NCBI GenBank assembly: GCA_016709725.1
Contig: JADJMG010000005.1
Span: forward strand, 285,501-349,500
DNA from: Bacteroidota bacterium
Lineage (GTDB): Bacteria; Bacteroidota; Bacteroidia; AKYH767-A; OLB10
Length of the DNA stretch: 64,000 nt
Direction of reading: 5' to 3'
Shown: piece after piece, positions 26,901-35,760 of the stretch
How the letters are laid out: each line of letters starts with the position of its first letter
How positions within the stretch are numbered: position 1 is the first letter of the stretch
Position numbers and translations under genes: made by a program
Notes under the pieces: generated by a model
The model's input: only the letters and a program-made list of their open reading frames with translations
What the model was told of the DNA's origin: nothing
Databases searched by the model: none

Positions 26901-29900
26901 ATTTACAGCACTTGGTAGTGCCCTGGATCAAGTAGGAAAAGCTCTGCGTGGAAGTAATCATGCAACAAGGTTGGATTTTGAGGGTTTAGTTCCCAATTTA
27001 GTCGCAGGTTCCAACTCTTTTCCCGTGTTATATGGTTGGAAATTAGAAAATACAATTACTGGGCAAATCCAAGTTATTGTAATAAATTATAGTGCATCCG
27101 GAATCTATGATTTAAGTTTACCAACCAATACTTTTCCTCCTAGTTCAACATTAAAATATGAAGAGCTTTATTCACTAGACTATAATAATGTTATTATAGG
27201 AAATGCGGTGAGTAATCCTAGTAATTTTGAATTGAAAAGCAATATAAATGTGCCAAATGCTAATGGGACTATTACTTTGTTACCTGGTTCAATTACCAGA
27301 ATATTTTTGCAAAATGAACCCTTGCAAGCTAGATTCACAGATGATGAAATTTGTAGTGGAACAACCACTACTTTAATTATTGAAGGGGGAAATCCACCTT
27401 ATTCATTAAGTGGATTTTCAACAAGTGACTTAATAATCACACCAACAACTCCGACACAAAACGATCATGTATTTACGATTGATGCCAATAGCAATATTGC
27501 CGCTACCACTAATTATAATATTAGTATTTCATGCAGCGGATGTAGTGCTCAAGTACAAACCATTACAGTGCATAATAATTTGTCTGCTTTAGTAATTAAG
27601 GATGCATTAGGTACACCACTAACTAGTCCACTTACTTTTTGTAGTCCAAGCGACCCAGCAATTCAACTAACAGCAGATTTTAATATAGGAAATCTTGGTA
27701 ATAAGGGTACTCCGGGAGATGATCATATGTTGTGGGTTCCCGATTCAGGTTTGACTTCATCACCTTGTGGTACAAATTCCCCTATGTGTAACACTATATT
27801 TGTAAGCCCTAAACGTACAACATTATATACTGTTTATGTGAATGATGAACATTGCTGGCAGAGTAGATCTATTTTAGTTGAAGTGCCCGTAGCGAGAGTT
27901 GATTTAGGAGATGATTTTAATGCTTGCGCCGATGGAACTGATATTAGGTTGACCGCAGATGTTGATTTACCATCCACCGTTGTATATAGCGATGCGACTT
28001 ATATCTGGACGGATCTAACGAATAACACAGTACTAGCCACGACTAATTCCAGAACATATATGCTTACAACACCAACGTCTACTCAAAGTATTCAATACAG
28101 TGTATCTGTTGAGTATAATGGCTGCATTATGGAGGATATAATAACGGTCAATTTTGTTGCGTGTTGCACTGGAAACGCAGGTGATGCTGTTTTGAACCCG
28201 GATCCAATAAATCATAAAATAAAGGACGATTATTTAGTAACAACTCTAAGTGGCAATTCAAACTTTATTGTAACAACAACTTCAAACGGAATTGAAGTTC
28301 AGGCCAACACCCCCTTTTCTCATGTAATAATTGTAAATGGAGATTTCCATCAAAATGCAAATCAATTTATTCATTTTATTAATTGCAAGATTCAATTTGC
28401 GGAGGACGCATCTTACAAAGTAAGTACAAATAGAACTGTACATTTTGAAAATTGTTCTCTTAATGCTTGTAATTCTACAATAATGTGGGACAGGGTAGAG
28501 GTGGATAAAAAGGGAGGTATAACACCTGCAAGTATTATATTATCCGATCAATCTTATATTTCTAATGCCAAAGAAGGAGTGTATTTAGCACGCGAATCAA
28601 ATTATAGAATTATGGACTGTACTTTCTTTAATAATTACAAGGATATTGTAATGGAAAAGTATAATCAACGAATCACCGATGATATGCAACTTAGCGACGA
28701 GTATACGATTTCTGGAAATACATTTACAAGCGATGGAAATACATTATACTATCCTTACGATACACAATACAAAGAAGTAGCCATTGAACTTATTGATGTG
28801 GAAAATGTTCGTATTGGAAAGATTGGTGGTACGGCTAACATTTTCGAAAAATCAAATTTTGGAATAAAAATGTTTAAAAGTGGCGCGGAGATTTGGAATA
28901 ATGAGTTTGATGAAATCTTTACTCCTCCCTCTTCTGCATTTAATAGTGTCTATGGCACAGCCATTTATTTAAACAACGATTATAATTTTTGGGATAGAAC
29001 GTTAGTAGTTGGAGAGCCCACGAGTTCTAATTCAAATATTTTAACCAATTGCAAATATGGCATTTTAGGAACTGGAGAATGCAACTATTTCATCGAAAAC
29101 AATCATTTTGGTAGTGACAATGGAACACCTACCACAGGTGCAATTTCACGCTCCTGCATTAGCATTGAAGGTGCTATTAAAAATAATATTTCAATTTTTA
29201 ACGAGAATAAATTTTATGATTTTATTAAAGGCATTACTTTATACGATATTGGAGAAGATGTCACATTAAATATCACTGGAAACGAGTTCTACGATGCAAT
29301 TTGGAGTACCCCAACAATGAGTTATAATGCTACAGCCATCTCCATTATGAACCCATTGCCGAACTTCTTTAGTACGCAGGCGCTAATTGAAGATAATGAT
29401 ATTGGATTTTCAACTGACACTGATCATCACTCCAGAATCGGAGTTTCCATTTTTCAGGCAGGAAATGTTAGAACAACTGGTAATCGTTTGAATTTTCATT
29501 ATGACAGAGATTTGTATTCATCTTTTTGTGGAATACAACTTGTCAATTCGCAAGATTGCAGGGTGTATGATAATGAAATTATCAACACCAATTTTGATAG
29601 CGACGCTGAACATTTAGTCACTGGAGTTCGAGTAAGTGAAAGTATAACACCAAGAGTGAATTGCAATACTATCCAAAGCATGGGTTATGGTATACATTTT
29701 ACTGGTGATAATGGAGCAGTCACACTTGCACGTAATAATTTCACTTCTTATAAGAGCGGTATTTCATTGGGTTGGGATAATTCAACACCAGCATTTATTG
29801 GACAAATTCAAGGCAGCCCTGACCCATCTCCTGATGGTACTGGATTTAAAAATCAATGGGATGCCACCTCGGATTATAGAGTGGAAGGATTTACAGGTAT

Positions 29901-30789
29901 CCCAATTTCATGGTATCATGATGGAGCAACTGACTATACACTCAATAACTTTGCTGCGGTGAATAGTAGTGGTTCTCCTATGCCAGGGTTAACTCCTCTT
30001 GCATATGCTGAAGAAGCAGATAATTGTGCAACCGTAAATACTTGGCTTTGGAATCGAATCAGCGGGTATTCGGGTTTAGTATTTGATTCTATTCGTTTTG
30101 ATGGAACTTACGCTTCACAACTATTGTATGAACATAAGCAATCCTGTTTTAAGTACTTTGATTTGGATTCCTCATTGCTTGAAGGAGATGGAAATGATAC
30201 GATGTATAGGTACGTATTTAATCAACTCAAATCAAGCAATATTGGTAACGTTCAAAATGTAATTAAAAAGGCTAAAGTTGGAGAGTATTTATTAAGCAAT
30301 GATTTAAATGAAGTAATAGAAGATACGAATCACTTTGAGACTCTAGCCAAGGATGTGATGTCAATTTACTTGAATAGTAAAATTAATAGTACAGTTTTTA
30401 ATGCAGAAGATACAGCAACACTTACGGAAATAGCCTACCAAAATTACTTGATCGGCGGAGAGGCCGTATTCCTAGCACGCGCGATGTTGCGCTTGGAAAT
30501 TGAAGATGGCCCCTTGGGAGAGGCTCGTATGATGAATCCCAATGTAAAAAAGACTTCACGAAACTTTACAATTCAACCGAATCCTGCTTTTGATCTTATC
30601 TTTCTAAAATACTCGGATGAAGAAAACCTTCAACATATAATTATTACTGATAATACAGGGCGAGAGATAGTAAAGCGCGATCGCACTAGCTATTTATCAA
30701 TCTCAGGTTTGAATTCTGGGATATATTTCTTAATATTACAATTCAATGATGAAGAAAAATTAATGCAGAAAATAATTAAACTGGAATGA
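23908..30789 (+). CDS. Giant T9SS-exported protein with glycosidase-like domain and beta-helix
   Basis: This protein has 2293 residues. A signal peptide ends near 'TTTANAG' (about residue 38). Residues 40-620 are Gly/Asn/Thr-rich beta repeats beginning 'YTWNGATSTNWSTTSNWSP'. Residues 625-1140 look like a clan GH-A TIM barrel: 'YLELGNEFY' (Glu774) and 'IWITEFNN' (Glu921) are at the right spacing for acid/base and nucleophile. Ig/PKD-like modules follow to about 1410, then a right-handed beta-helix with many short 'GN.F' turns (about 1415-2030), a helical section, and a type A sorting domain ('IQPNPAFDL' to the final 'QKIIKLE'). I cannot assign a GH family. It probably acts at the cell surface on a polysaccharide. 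The next gene overlaps by 4 bp. Confidence 0.85.
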   Translation: MKKSLRLSSRNFAISDSPTLIKLFGIVFLLITTTANAGNYTWNGATSTNWSTTSNWSPVGVPSTNDTVTLSNGGVNSILLDGNRTITRLIISANTINLNTYELHVSGRSSLNGGAINNGNLKIRGTYAYFQGTNFNCTLDVIAGQIKFSGGTFDKTGSFEQNGSASGWGEGGCTFNDDVIIKNTGTVYLRMGQDVGDTFNGKVYLYSSGNYSFQIAYGDTSYFNDTIFVNSIGNGGISFANGTYGASILGDSACLVTGSTGISAGTIQFKNIVQSATSSNSITASGGVLFNVYSNNFLGKVNFTAPNLVVKSTTFGDSTLLTKTGHTLNNTWDGANVYNGVVTITNGNTSTAYVKLASQNADTYNKDVYFNAGTGPIQAANAGTNIYNGNVIVNGNNVTFNTSGGTLKFAGEENQTFGGGTNTLTFNKLIVDKAGGSVTLNQPITIDSLLQLTSGIIYTDTIITLKATATTTGASNLSFVDGTVKKIGNTAFVFPVGDKNTFFPVGISAPSNATDAFTSQYFYQPQQFGDSLDSAVTSISRCNYWSLIRNSGTSNISIKLYWDSLGCSLFDTSNLVIVNWNGYKWKNLSNGGLTGNINIGSVVNSTTISTYGYFTIGDKRSVVTVSPTLGFNRDLPEDFFGYNGNNTIAADQGTGIQTWDDIFNASTPYLLNKSITLARIPSGTFANFSDWRTGWPIPERDLPFNWFYDKTTYKQLNDGLGNEMNDMRKNLQLQGARPMLCMNMLTSKFLYELASIYRLQEVNLPMGYLELGNEFYLNDEYYKEIFPSVNDYIARAEEWANSFSSLSLPQTSNTEIAIIGADGNESSAGRRKLWLEKVLEGLSATTNIDAVTIHDYIGTGLPDDPSTTCSFFSSPMHTYLYKYYNKAFKDGELIKSRSFDLIRQYNSTKFIANPLEIWITEFNNLDDDNSFIGTWPHGLFNAAMALKYLETPEISKVVSHTMTSDAVFGNIFESVNGFDDPRCHGVLPTPTYTTRTGEFTALGSALDQVGKALRGSNHATRLDFEGLVPNLVAGSNSFPVLYGWKLENTITGQIQVIVINYSASGIYDLSLPTNTFPPSSTLKYEELYSLDYNNVIIGNAVSNPSNFELKSNINVPNANGTITLLPGSITRIFLQNEPLQARFTDDEICSGTTTTLIIEGGNPPYSLSGFSTSDLIITPTTPTQNDHVFTIDANSNIAATTNYNISISCSGCSAQVQTITVHNNLSALVIKDALGTPLTSPLTFCSPSDPAIQLTADFNIGNLGNKGTPGDDHMLWVPDSGLTSSPCGTNSPMCNTIFVSPKRTTLYTVYVNDEHCWQSRSILVEVPVARVDLGDDFNACADGTDIRLTADVDLPSTVVYSDATYIWTDLTNNTVLATTNSRTYMLTTPTSTQSIQYSVSVEYNGCIMEDIITVNFVACCTGNAGDAVLNPDPINHKIKDDYLVTTLSGNSNFIVTTTSNGIEVQANTPFSHVIIVNGDFHQNANQFIHFINCKIQFAEDASYKVSTNRTVHFENCSLNACNSTIMWDRVEVDKKGGITPASIILSDQSYISNAKEGVYLARESNYRIMDCTFFNNYKDIVMEKYNQRITDDMQLSDEYTISGNTFTSDGNTLYYPYDTQYKEVAIELIDVENVRIGKIGGTANIFEKSNFGIKMFKSGAEIWNNEFDEIFTPPSSAFNSVYGTAIYLNNDYNFWDRTLVVGEPTSSNSNILTNCKYGILGTGECNYFIENNHFGSDNGTPTTGAISRSCISIEGAIKNNISIFNENKFYDFIKGITLYDIGEDVTLNITGNEFYDAIWSTPTMSYNATAISIMNPLPNFFSTQALIEDNDIGFSTDTDHHSRIGVSIFQAGNVRTTGNRLNFHYDRDLYSSFCGIQLVNSQDCRVYDNEIINTNFDSDAEHLVTGVRVSESITPRVNCNTIQSMGYGIHFTGDNGAVTLARNNFTSYKSGISLGWDNSTPAFIGQIQGSPDPSPDGTGFKNQWDATSDYRVEGFTGIPISWYHDGATDYTLNNFAAVNSSGSPMPGLTPLAYAEEADNCATVNTWLWNRISGYSGLVFDSIRFDGTYASQLLYEHKQSCFKYFDLDSSLLEGDGNDTMYRYVFNQLKSSNIGNVQNVIKKAKVGEYLLSNDLNEVIEDTNHFETLAKDVMSIYLNSKINSTVFNAEDTATLTEIAYQNYLIGGEAVFLARAMLRLEIEDGPLGEARMMNPNVKKTSRNFTIQPNPAFDLIFLKYSDEENLQHIIITDNTGREIVKRDRTSYLSISGLNSGIYFLILQFNDEEKLMQKIIKLE
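23919..23967. repeat. 8-bp repeat TCTCCGAC interrupted by a palindrome, inside coding sequence
   Basis: TCTCCGAC and TCTCC precede, and two TCTCCGAC plus TCTC follow, a 16-nt palindromic insert TCGCGAAACTTCGCGA (23932-23947; 7-bp arms, 2-nt centre). It encodes residues 4-20 of the large exported protein, between the start and the hydrophobic core of its signal peptide. Confidence 0.8.
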
Positions 30790-32324
30790 AGAGGGCAATC
30801 TTTGTAAATAGTATAATATTTCTTACCACTTTACTTTTAAATTGGGGTACTTCTAATGCACAGTACTCAAACAAGGTATGGTGTTTTGGTGATAGTGCGG
30901 GTGTAATATTTACTAACCCAGTTAGGTATTTTACGATTAATGAATCATATTTAACAGCATCTGTAACTATAGCTGATGCTCAGGATAGTTTGCTATTTTA
31001 TGGATCCTCCACAAACGCAGTTGCATATAATAGTTCTTTGAAAAAACGAGGTAAGTTAATTAGTCGAAATCATCAAATGATGATGAATGGAGACTCGTTA
31101 ATATGTCTGGGTTGGTACCATGATATACTTATCGTTCCAAAATCTGTATTGGATAGTACGTTTTACGTTTTTTTAGCAGGCGTATCTGGACCCTACTTTG
31201 GATTGTATTATTGTATCGTTGATCTGAAATTAAATAATGGCCTTGGAGCGGTTACGCAGAAAAATGTAATGTTAGACCCGGTGTCAACCAAAGATGCACT
31301 GATGGCCGTTAAACATGGAAACGGAAAAGATTGGTGGCTGGTGACAAGGAAATGGGATCATCTAAGTTTGACCGCTGATAATGCATTCTACGTTTACTTT
31401 GTTGACTCTACAGGGATTTATCCTCAGGCTGTTCAAAATGAAGGTGCTTTTCGAACCACTGGTGGTGGAGATGTAACATTTAATTCTGACGGAACCAAAA
31501 TGGCGGTAAGTGATTGGAGGAATTTAATCGAGCTCTACGATTTTGATCGATGCACAGGAATTATTTCCAGTCCGTTGAATATTGAATTACCGACTACCAC
31601 CGGGCCGTTTAAGTATTATTTCAGTGCTGCATTTTCTGCCAATGATCGCTATCTATATGTTTTGAGTAATTTGGGCATGTCAGAAACTACAATTTTTCAA
31701 TATGACCTTCAATCTGGCAATATTCCATCTTCTAAAATGGCCATAGGAACTATCATGGATTCAGCATCTGCCGTGATGATGAAGCTTGCGCCCGACAACA
31801 GAATTTACATAAGTGCATTGTCAGATATAATAGGTGGAGGTTATCCATATCCTGCAAATTACTATAACTATGTAAATACTCATTTATCGGTAATAAATTA
31901 CCCGGATAGTGCTGGTCTTTCTAGTGATTTTCAACTGCTTTCATTTCCATTAGGAGGTCACCGCACGTATAGAGGTTTACCTCATAACCCAAATTACGAA
32001 ATGGGTCCGTTAGTTGGCTCACTCTGCGATACACTAACGGTAGGCCTAACCGAAAATGATGAAAAGAATGATGTTTTCTTTCAAGCATGGTATAATCAAG
32101 AATGGAATATGATTCATGTGAATGCGTCGAAGTTGAAAGGGAAGAGCGGGGTGTTAAGGTTGTTTGATGTGGAGGGGAGAGTGGTGGTGGAGAGGAAAGT
32201 GGATGTGATAGCGGGAGGATATTTTACAACTGAAATTGTTATGAATGATATTGCATCAGGAGTTTATATAGTTTCTTTGGTAACTGAAAAGGATAAAATA
32301 CAAGGAAAAATAATGAAATACTAG
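30786..32324 (+). CDS. T9SS type A sorting-domain protein, beta-propeller-like
   Basis: A 512-residue exported protein. The signal peptide ends at 'GTSNAQ' (about residue 26). The body has repeated strand groups such as 'DVTFNSDGTKMAVSDW', 'AAFSANDRYLYVLSNLG' and 'KLAPDNRIYISAL', as in WD40/NHL-like propellers of Bacteroidota surface proteins. A type A sorting domain ('RLFDVEGRVVVERK' to 'GVYIVSLVTEKDKIQGKIMKY' region) ends it. Its ATG overlaps the stop of the giant protein gene, so the two are likely made together and may act together outside the cell. The stretch 32131-32218 is unusually G-rich for this gene. Confidence 0.8.
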   Translation: MKRAIFVNSIIFLTTLLLNWGTSNAQYSNKVWCFGDSAGVIFTNPVRYFTINESYLTASVTIADAQDSLLFYGSSTNAVAYNSSLKKRGKLISRNHQMMMNGDSLICLGWYHDILIVPKSVLDSTFYVFLAGVSGPYFGLYYCIVDLKLNNGLGAVTQKNVMLDPVSTKDALMAVKHGNGKDWWLVTRKWDHLSLTADNAFYVYFVDSTGIYPQAVQNEGAFRTTGGGDVTFNSDGTKMAVSDWRNLIELYDFDRCTGIISSPLNIELPTTTGPFKYYFSAAFSANDRYLYVLSNLGMSETTIFQYDLQSGNIPSSKMAIGTIMDSASAVMMKLAPDNRIYISALSDIIGGGYPYPANYYNYVNTHLSVINYPDSAGLSSDFQLLSFPLGGHRTYRGLPHNPNYEMGPLVGSLCDTLTVGLTENDEKNDVFFQAWYNQEWNMIHVNASKLKGKSGVLRLFDVEGRVVVERKVDVIAGGYFTTEIVMNDIASGVYIVSLVTEKDKIQGKIMKY

Positions 32325-32346
32325 TGCAATAAGAACTGACAGTTTA

Positions 32347-32392
32347 ACCGCGGGGGACGCAGCGGAGGCGCGGCGGTCGCGGGGGGCAAGGG
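32347..32392. repeat. GC-rich degenerate repeat, CGCGGGGG-like units
   Basis: Units CGCGGGGGA, CGCAGCGGAGG, CGCGGCGGT and CGCGGGGGG follow each other just after the exported-protein gene. Composition is far above the local GC level. The layout resembles the CGCAAAG-type intergenic repeat with A replaced by G. Confidence 0.6.
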
Positions 32393-32494
32393 ATCTTAAT
32401 AAATCATAGCGAAGCCTCGCTACCATCATAATAAATCTGTGTTCCAAAAAGTAAATTAAATGCCAAAATCACCGTCAAATCCAATTCTTGCGGT

Positions 32495-32502
32495 TACTTT
32501 TG
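32495..32502 (+). promoter_or_regulatory. -7 element TACTTTTG before the IPExxxVDY gene
   Basis: An exact TAnnTTTG match ending 4 bases before the GTG start at 32507. No -33 TTTG seen. Confidence 0.45.
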
Positions 32503-32506
32503 ATGC

Positions 32507-32986
32507 GTGGCTAAGAAACAAACCCATACCCTTGATTTTACACCCGATTTTGATTTTGTGGTGATCGCCATCTATTGTGCTTATCGAGATTATAAACTTT
32601 GCGCTGATTTGAATAAAACGCTGGGATACGGTCTGGAGAAGAAGCTTGATTTGGAAATGAAGATGGGCAAGAAAGGAACCACCAGCCATTTTCCCTATTT
32701 TTTATTTTTGACAGAGGATGAGGAAGAAATTTATTTAATCACCAATAAAACACCAAACAATTTATTTATTCCTGAATTAAAACAAGTCGACTACTTTTTT
32801 GTTATTAAAAATGTAAGTCGATACACTGATGTTGATCAGGTTTTAAAGAATATTTTAAGTATAAAAATAATAAGCAGCGCCCAAGAATTGGATCCGACCG
32901 AAATTAAGTCGGCAGAAAATTTTTTAATCCTTGAACCCATTTTTGAAGCAGATGATACGCTACCTAAATTACCACCCGTAAAATGA
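32507..32986 (+). CDS. IPExxxVDY-family protein
   Basis: The 159-residue protein contains 'FIPELKQVDYFFVIKN', the signature that names this Bacteroidota family of unknown function. It has no signal peptide or membrane segment and starts with GTG. It overlaps the pyruvate kinase gene by 4 bp, so both come from one mRNA; I recall the same pairing in other Bacteroidota. Its middle, 'KGTTSHFPYFLFLTEDEEEIYLITNK', is also typical (given only to mark the region). Function remains unknown. Confidence 0.88.
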   Translation: MAKKQTHTLDFTPDFDFVVIAIYCAYRDYKLCADLNKTLGYGLEKKLDLEMKMGKKGTTSHFPYFLFLTEDEEEIYLITNKTPNNLFIPELKQVDYFFVIKNVSRYTDVDQVLKNILSIKIISSAQELDPTEIKSAENFLILEPIFEADDTLPKLPPVK

Positions 32987-34413
32987 ATTATAAAATAAAT
33001 ACACGCACCAAGATTATTGCAACGATTGGCCCTGCCAGTTTGAACGAAGTTATTTTAGAAAAAATGATTTTAGCGGGCATGGATGTATGCCGAATTAATG
33101 GATCACATGGTGATCATGTATTGATGCAAAAAGCCATCACGACGATTCGTGAATTGAACGCGAAGTTGAAGTCGCATGTCGCCATTCTCTTCGATTTACA
33201 AGGACCTAAAATTCGAATTGGCGATTTGGAAGAGAAAGATATCGTTTTGAAAAATGGTGATGAACTTCTACTTAATCACCGCGAAGTTCCTGGCTCTAGC
33301 AAGGAAGTATTTATTAAGTACCCTAACTTTTTCAATGATGTGAATGTGGGCGATATGGTATTGGTGGACGATGGAAAAATTGAATTGCAAGTGATTGAAA
33401 TTTTAGCCGATGAAAGGGTGAAAACGAAAGTCATTAATGGCGGTCCACTCTCTTCACGCAAAGGAGTTAATCTACCCAACACTATTATTTCTCTTCCCAG
33501 CTTAACGGTGAAAGATCGAAAAGATTTAGAGTTTGCATTAGCCAATCAAGTGGAGTGGATTGGACTTTCGTTTGTTCGAAAGCCGGAAGATGTAATTGAA
33601 CTAAAAAATATTATTAAAGAAGCCAATAGCAGAACGCGTGTCATCGCTAAAATTGAAAAACCAGAAGCGGTAAAAAATATTGATGCCATTATTGCAGTAA
33701 GCGATGGTATTATGGTTGCACGTGGCGACTTAGGAGTAGAGATGGCGATGGAAAAAGTACCGGTAATTCAAAAAGCCATCGTAAAAAAATGCAATCAAGC
33801 CGCCAAGCCCGTGATCATCGCTACACAAATGATGGAGAGCATGATTACGAGTTATCGTCCAACGCGTGCAGAAGCGAACGATGTTGGAAATGCTGTATTT
33901 GATGGGGCCGACGCATTGATGCTAAGTGCAGAAACCTCCGTTGGAGTATTTCCAGTTGGAACTGTGGAAGCGATGCAAAAAATAATTAAGGAAATTGAAG
34001 ATCAAGATGTGATCTTTTTTAGAGAGCATGCACCAGCAAAAGATTCTCCAAACTTCATCCCCGAAAACATTTGTTACATCGCAGCTTTGATGGCCAAGCA
34101 AACTCATGCAAGTGCCATCGTTACCATGACTCACTCGGGTATGACGGCATTTAAAATTGCTGCGCAACGACCTAAGACACCGATCTATGTTTTTACCGAT
34201 AATCTTCCTATCCTCAATACACTAAATTTGGTCTGGGGTATTCGTGGATTTTACTATGATAAATATGAAAGTTCAGATGATACGGTGGCTGACACCAAAA
34301 AATATTTAGAGGAGTTGAATTTTATCAGTGAAGGTGATTATATCATTCATGTTGCTAGCACTCCATTACATTCGCGATCAACGGCAAATACCATTAAACT
34401 TACTAAGATTTAA
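32983..34413 (+). CDS. pyk: Pyruvate kinase
   Basis: The enzyme makes ATP and pyruvate from phosphoenolpyruvate and ADP in glycolysis. The 476-residue protein begins 'TRTKIIATIGPASLNE' and has 'CRINGSHGDH', where most relatives have R(I/L)NFSHG. It also has 'IFDLQGPKIRIG'-like, 'IAKIEKPEAVKNIDAI' (catalytic Lys), 'DGIMVARGDLGVE' and 'ATQMMESMITSYRPTRAEANDVGNA' regions. Length is normal. It follows the IPExxxVDY gene with a 4-bp overlap. Confidence 0.95.
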   Translation: MNYKINTRTKIIATIGPASLNEVILEKMILAGMDVCRINGSHGDHVLMQKAITTIRELNAKLKSHVAILFDLQGPKIRIGDLEEKDIVLKNGDELLLNHREVPGSSKEVFIKYPNFFNDVNVGDMVLVDDGKIELQVIEILADERVKTKVINGGPLSSRKGVNLPNTIISLPSLTVKDRKDLEFALANQVEWIGLSFVRKPEDVIELKNIIKEANSRTRVIAKIEKPEAVKNIDAIIAVSDGIMVARGDLGVEMAMEKVPVIQKAIVKKCNQAAKPVIIATQMMESMITSYRPTRAEANDVGNAVFDGADALMLSAETSVGVFPVGTVEAMQKIIKEIEDQDVIFFREHAPAKDSPNFIPENICYIAALMAKQTHASAIVTMTHSGMTAFKIAAQRPKTPIYVFTDNLPILNTLNLVWGIRGFYYDKYESSDDTVADTKKYLEELNFISEGDYIIHVASTPLHSRSTANTIKLTKI

Positions 34414-34529
34414 GAGTGTGCAGTGTGATTTCTTAGAAAAATCCGATAGAAAACTATTAGAACTCTATTAGCAGTACTTTATCATTTCATTAATTTAATC
34501 TATTTTAGTACTCTTAAATTTACCGGTAT

Positions 34530-35575
34530 ATGAATTTAGCATTATTAAAATTAATTTGTGAAACACCAGGCGCTCCTGGTCATGAATCCAAAGTAAGAGA
34601 TCTTATTTTAAAAGAAATAAAGCCATTATGCGACGAAGTTTCCATCGACAAAATGGGAAACTTGATTGGCATTAAGAAGGGACAAAGCAAGATGAAAATC
34701 ATGGCGGCGGCTCACATGGATGAGATTGGATTTATCGTTACTCATATTGACGATAAAGGTTTTTTACGTTTTCATACATTGGGTGGATTTGATCCCAAAA
34801 CACTCACGGCACAACGTGTGATTGTACATGGAAAGGAAGATTTGATTGGTGTGATGGGTTCAAAACCGATTCATTTGATGAGTCCGGAAGAAAAAAACAA
34901 AGCTCCTCAGATCGGCGATTTTTATATTGATTTAGGTCTGCCAAAAGCGAAGGTGGAGAAAATAATTTCGATTGGAAATCCAGTAACGCGACAACGTGAA
35001 ATGATAGAGATGGGCAATTGTGTGAATTGCAAATCGATTGACAATAGAGTTTCTGTTTTATTTTGATTGAAGCATTACGCAAGTTGAAAGGAAAGAGCCC
35101 ATATGATTTTTACGCCAGTTTCACTGTACAGGAAGAAGTAGGTTTACGCGGTGCATCAGTAGCAGCGCATCATATCGAACCTGATTTCGGAATCAATATC
35201 GATACTACCATTGCTTTTGACACGCCGGGAGCACGTCCACACGAGATGGTGACAGAACTTGGCAAAGGGGCTGGAATAAAAATCATGGATTCGAGTACTA
35301 TTTGCGACATTCGCATGGTTGAATTTTTGAAAAATACAGCTGATAAAAACAAAATCAAGTGGCAACCCGAAATTCTTCCTGCGGGAGGAACAGATACCGC
35401 CGGAATTCAGCGAAATGGAAAATCGGGCTCTATTGCGGGTGCCATCAGTATTCCAACTCGACACATCCATCAAGTCATTGAAATGGCTGACAAAACGGAT
35501 ATCCAGAACTGCATCGACCTCTTGGTAAATGCTGTAAAAACAATGGATAAGCATAACTGGAAGAGCTGGAATTAA
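34530..35575 (+). CDS. M42-family metallopeptidase (frameshifted)
   Basis: A dinuclear-metal glutamyl/leucyl aminopeptidase of the FrvX/YsdC type. 'AAHMDEIGFIV' gives the first metal His/Asp, 'KSIDNRVSV' the bridging Asp, 'QEEVGLRGA' the catalytic Glu pair, 'TIAFDTPGA' the next ligand and 'SIPTRHIH' the last His. The frame breaks at a T4 run (35056-35059), which needs one more T to read 'RVSVFILIEALRKLKG'. Open pieces are 34530-35066 and 35063-35575. The repaired protein has about 348 residues, normal for the family. Confidence 0.9.
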
Positions 35576-35760
35576 AACTAGACTTAGGCTTATAGAGCAT
35601 ACGCTGCTGATCATACAACACTTGCGAGCTACGGCTAATTAAAATGGCATTCTTTTAAGGACTGAATGACATGATTTATCATTTGGTGGTTACCTAAATT
35701 TCCCATAATTTGGACGTACGAAAAAGAACTCTACACAAGTCTCTTTTTTGACGCCCCAAA

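Noticed and set aside
35050..35070. Programmed frameshifting in the M42 gene
   Set aside because: The T4 run is not a canonical slippery heptamer, and the same kind of break occurs in many unrelated genes of the window, which favours sequencing error.
35156..35614. 152-codon minus-strand frame over the M42 peptidase end
   Set aside because: The plus strand carries clear catalytic motifs here; the minus frame is a shadow.
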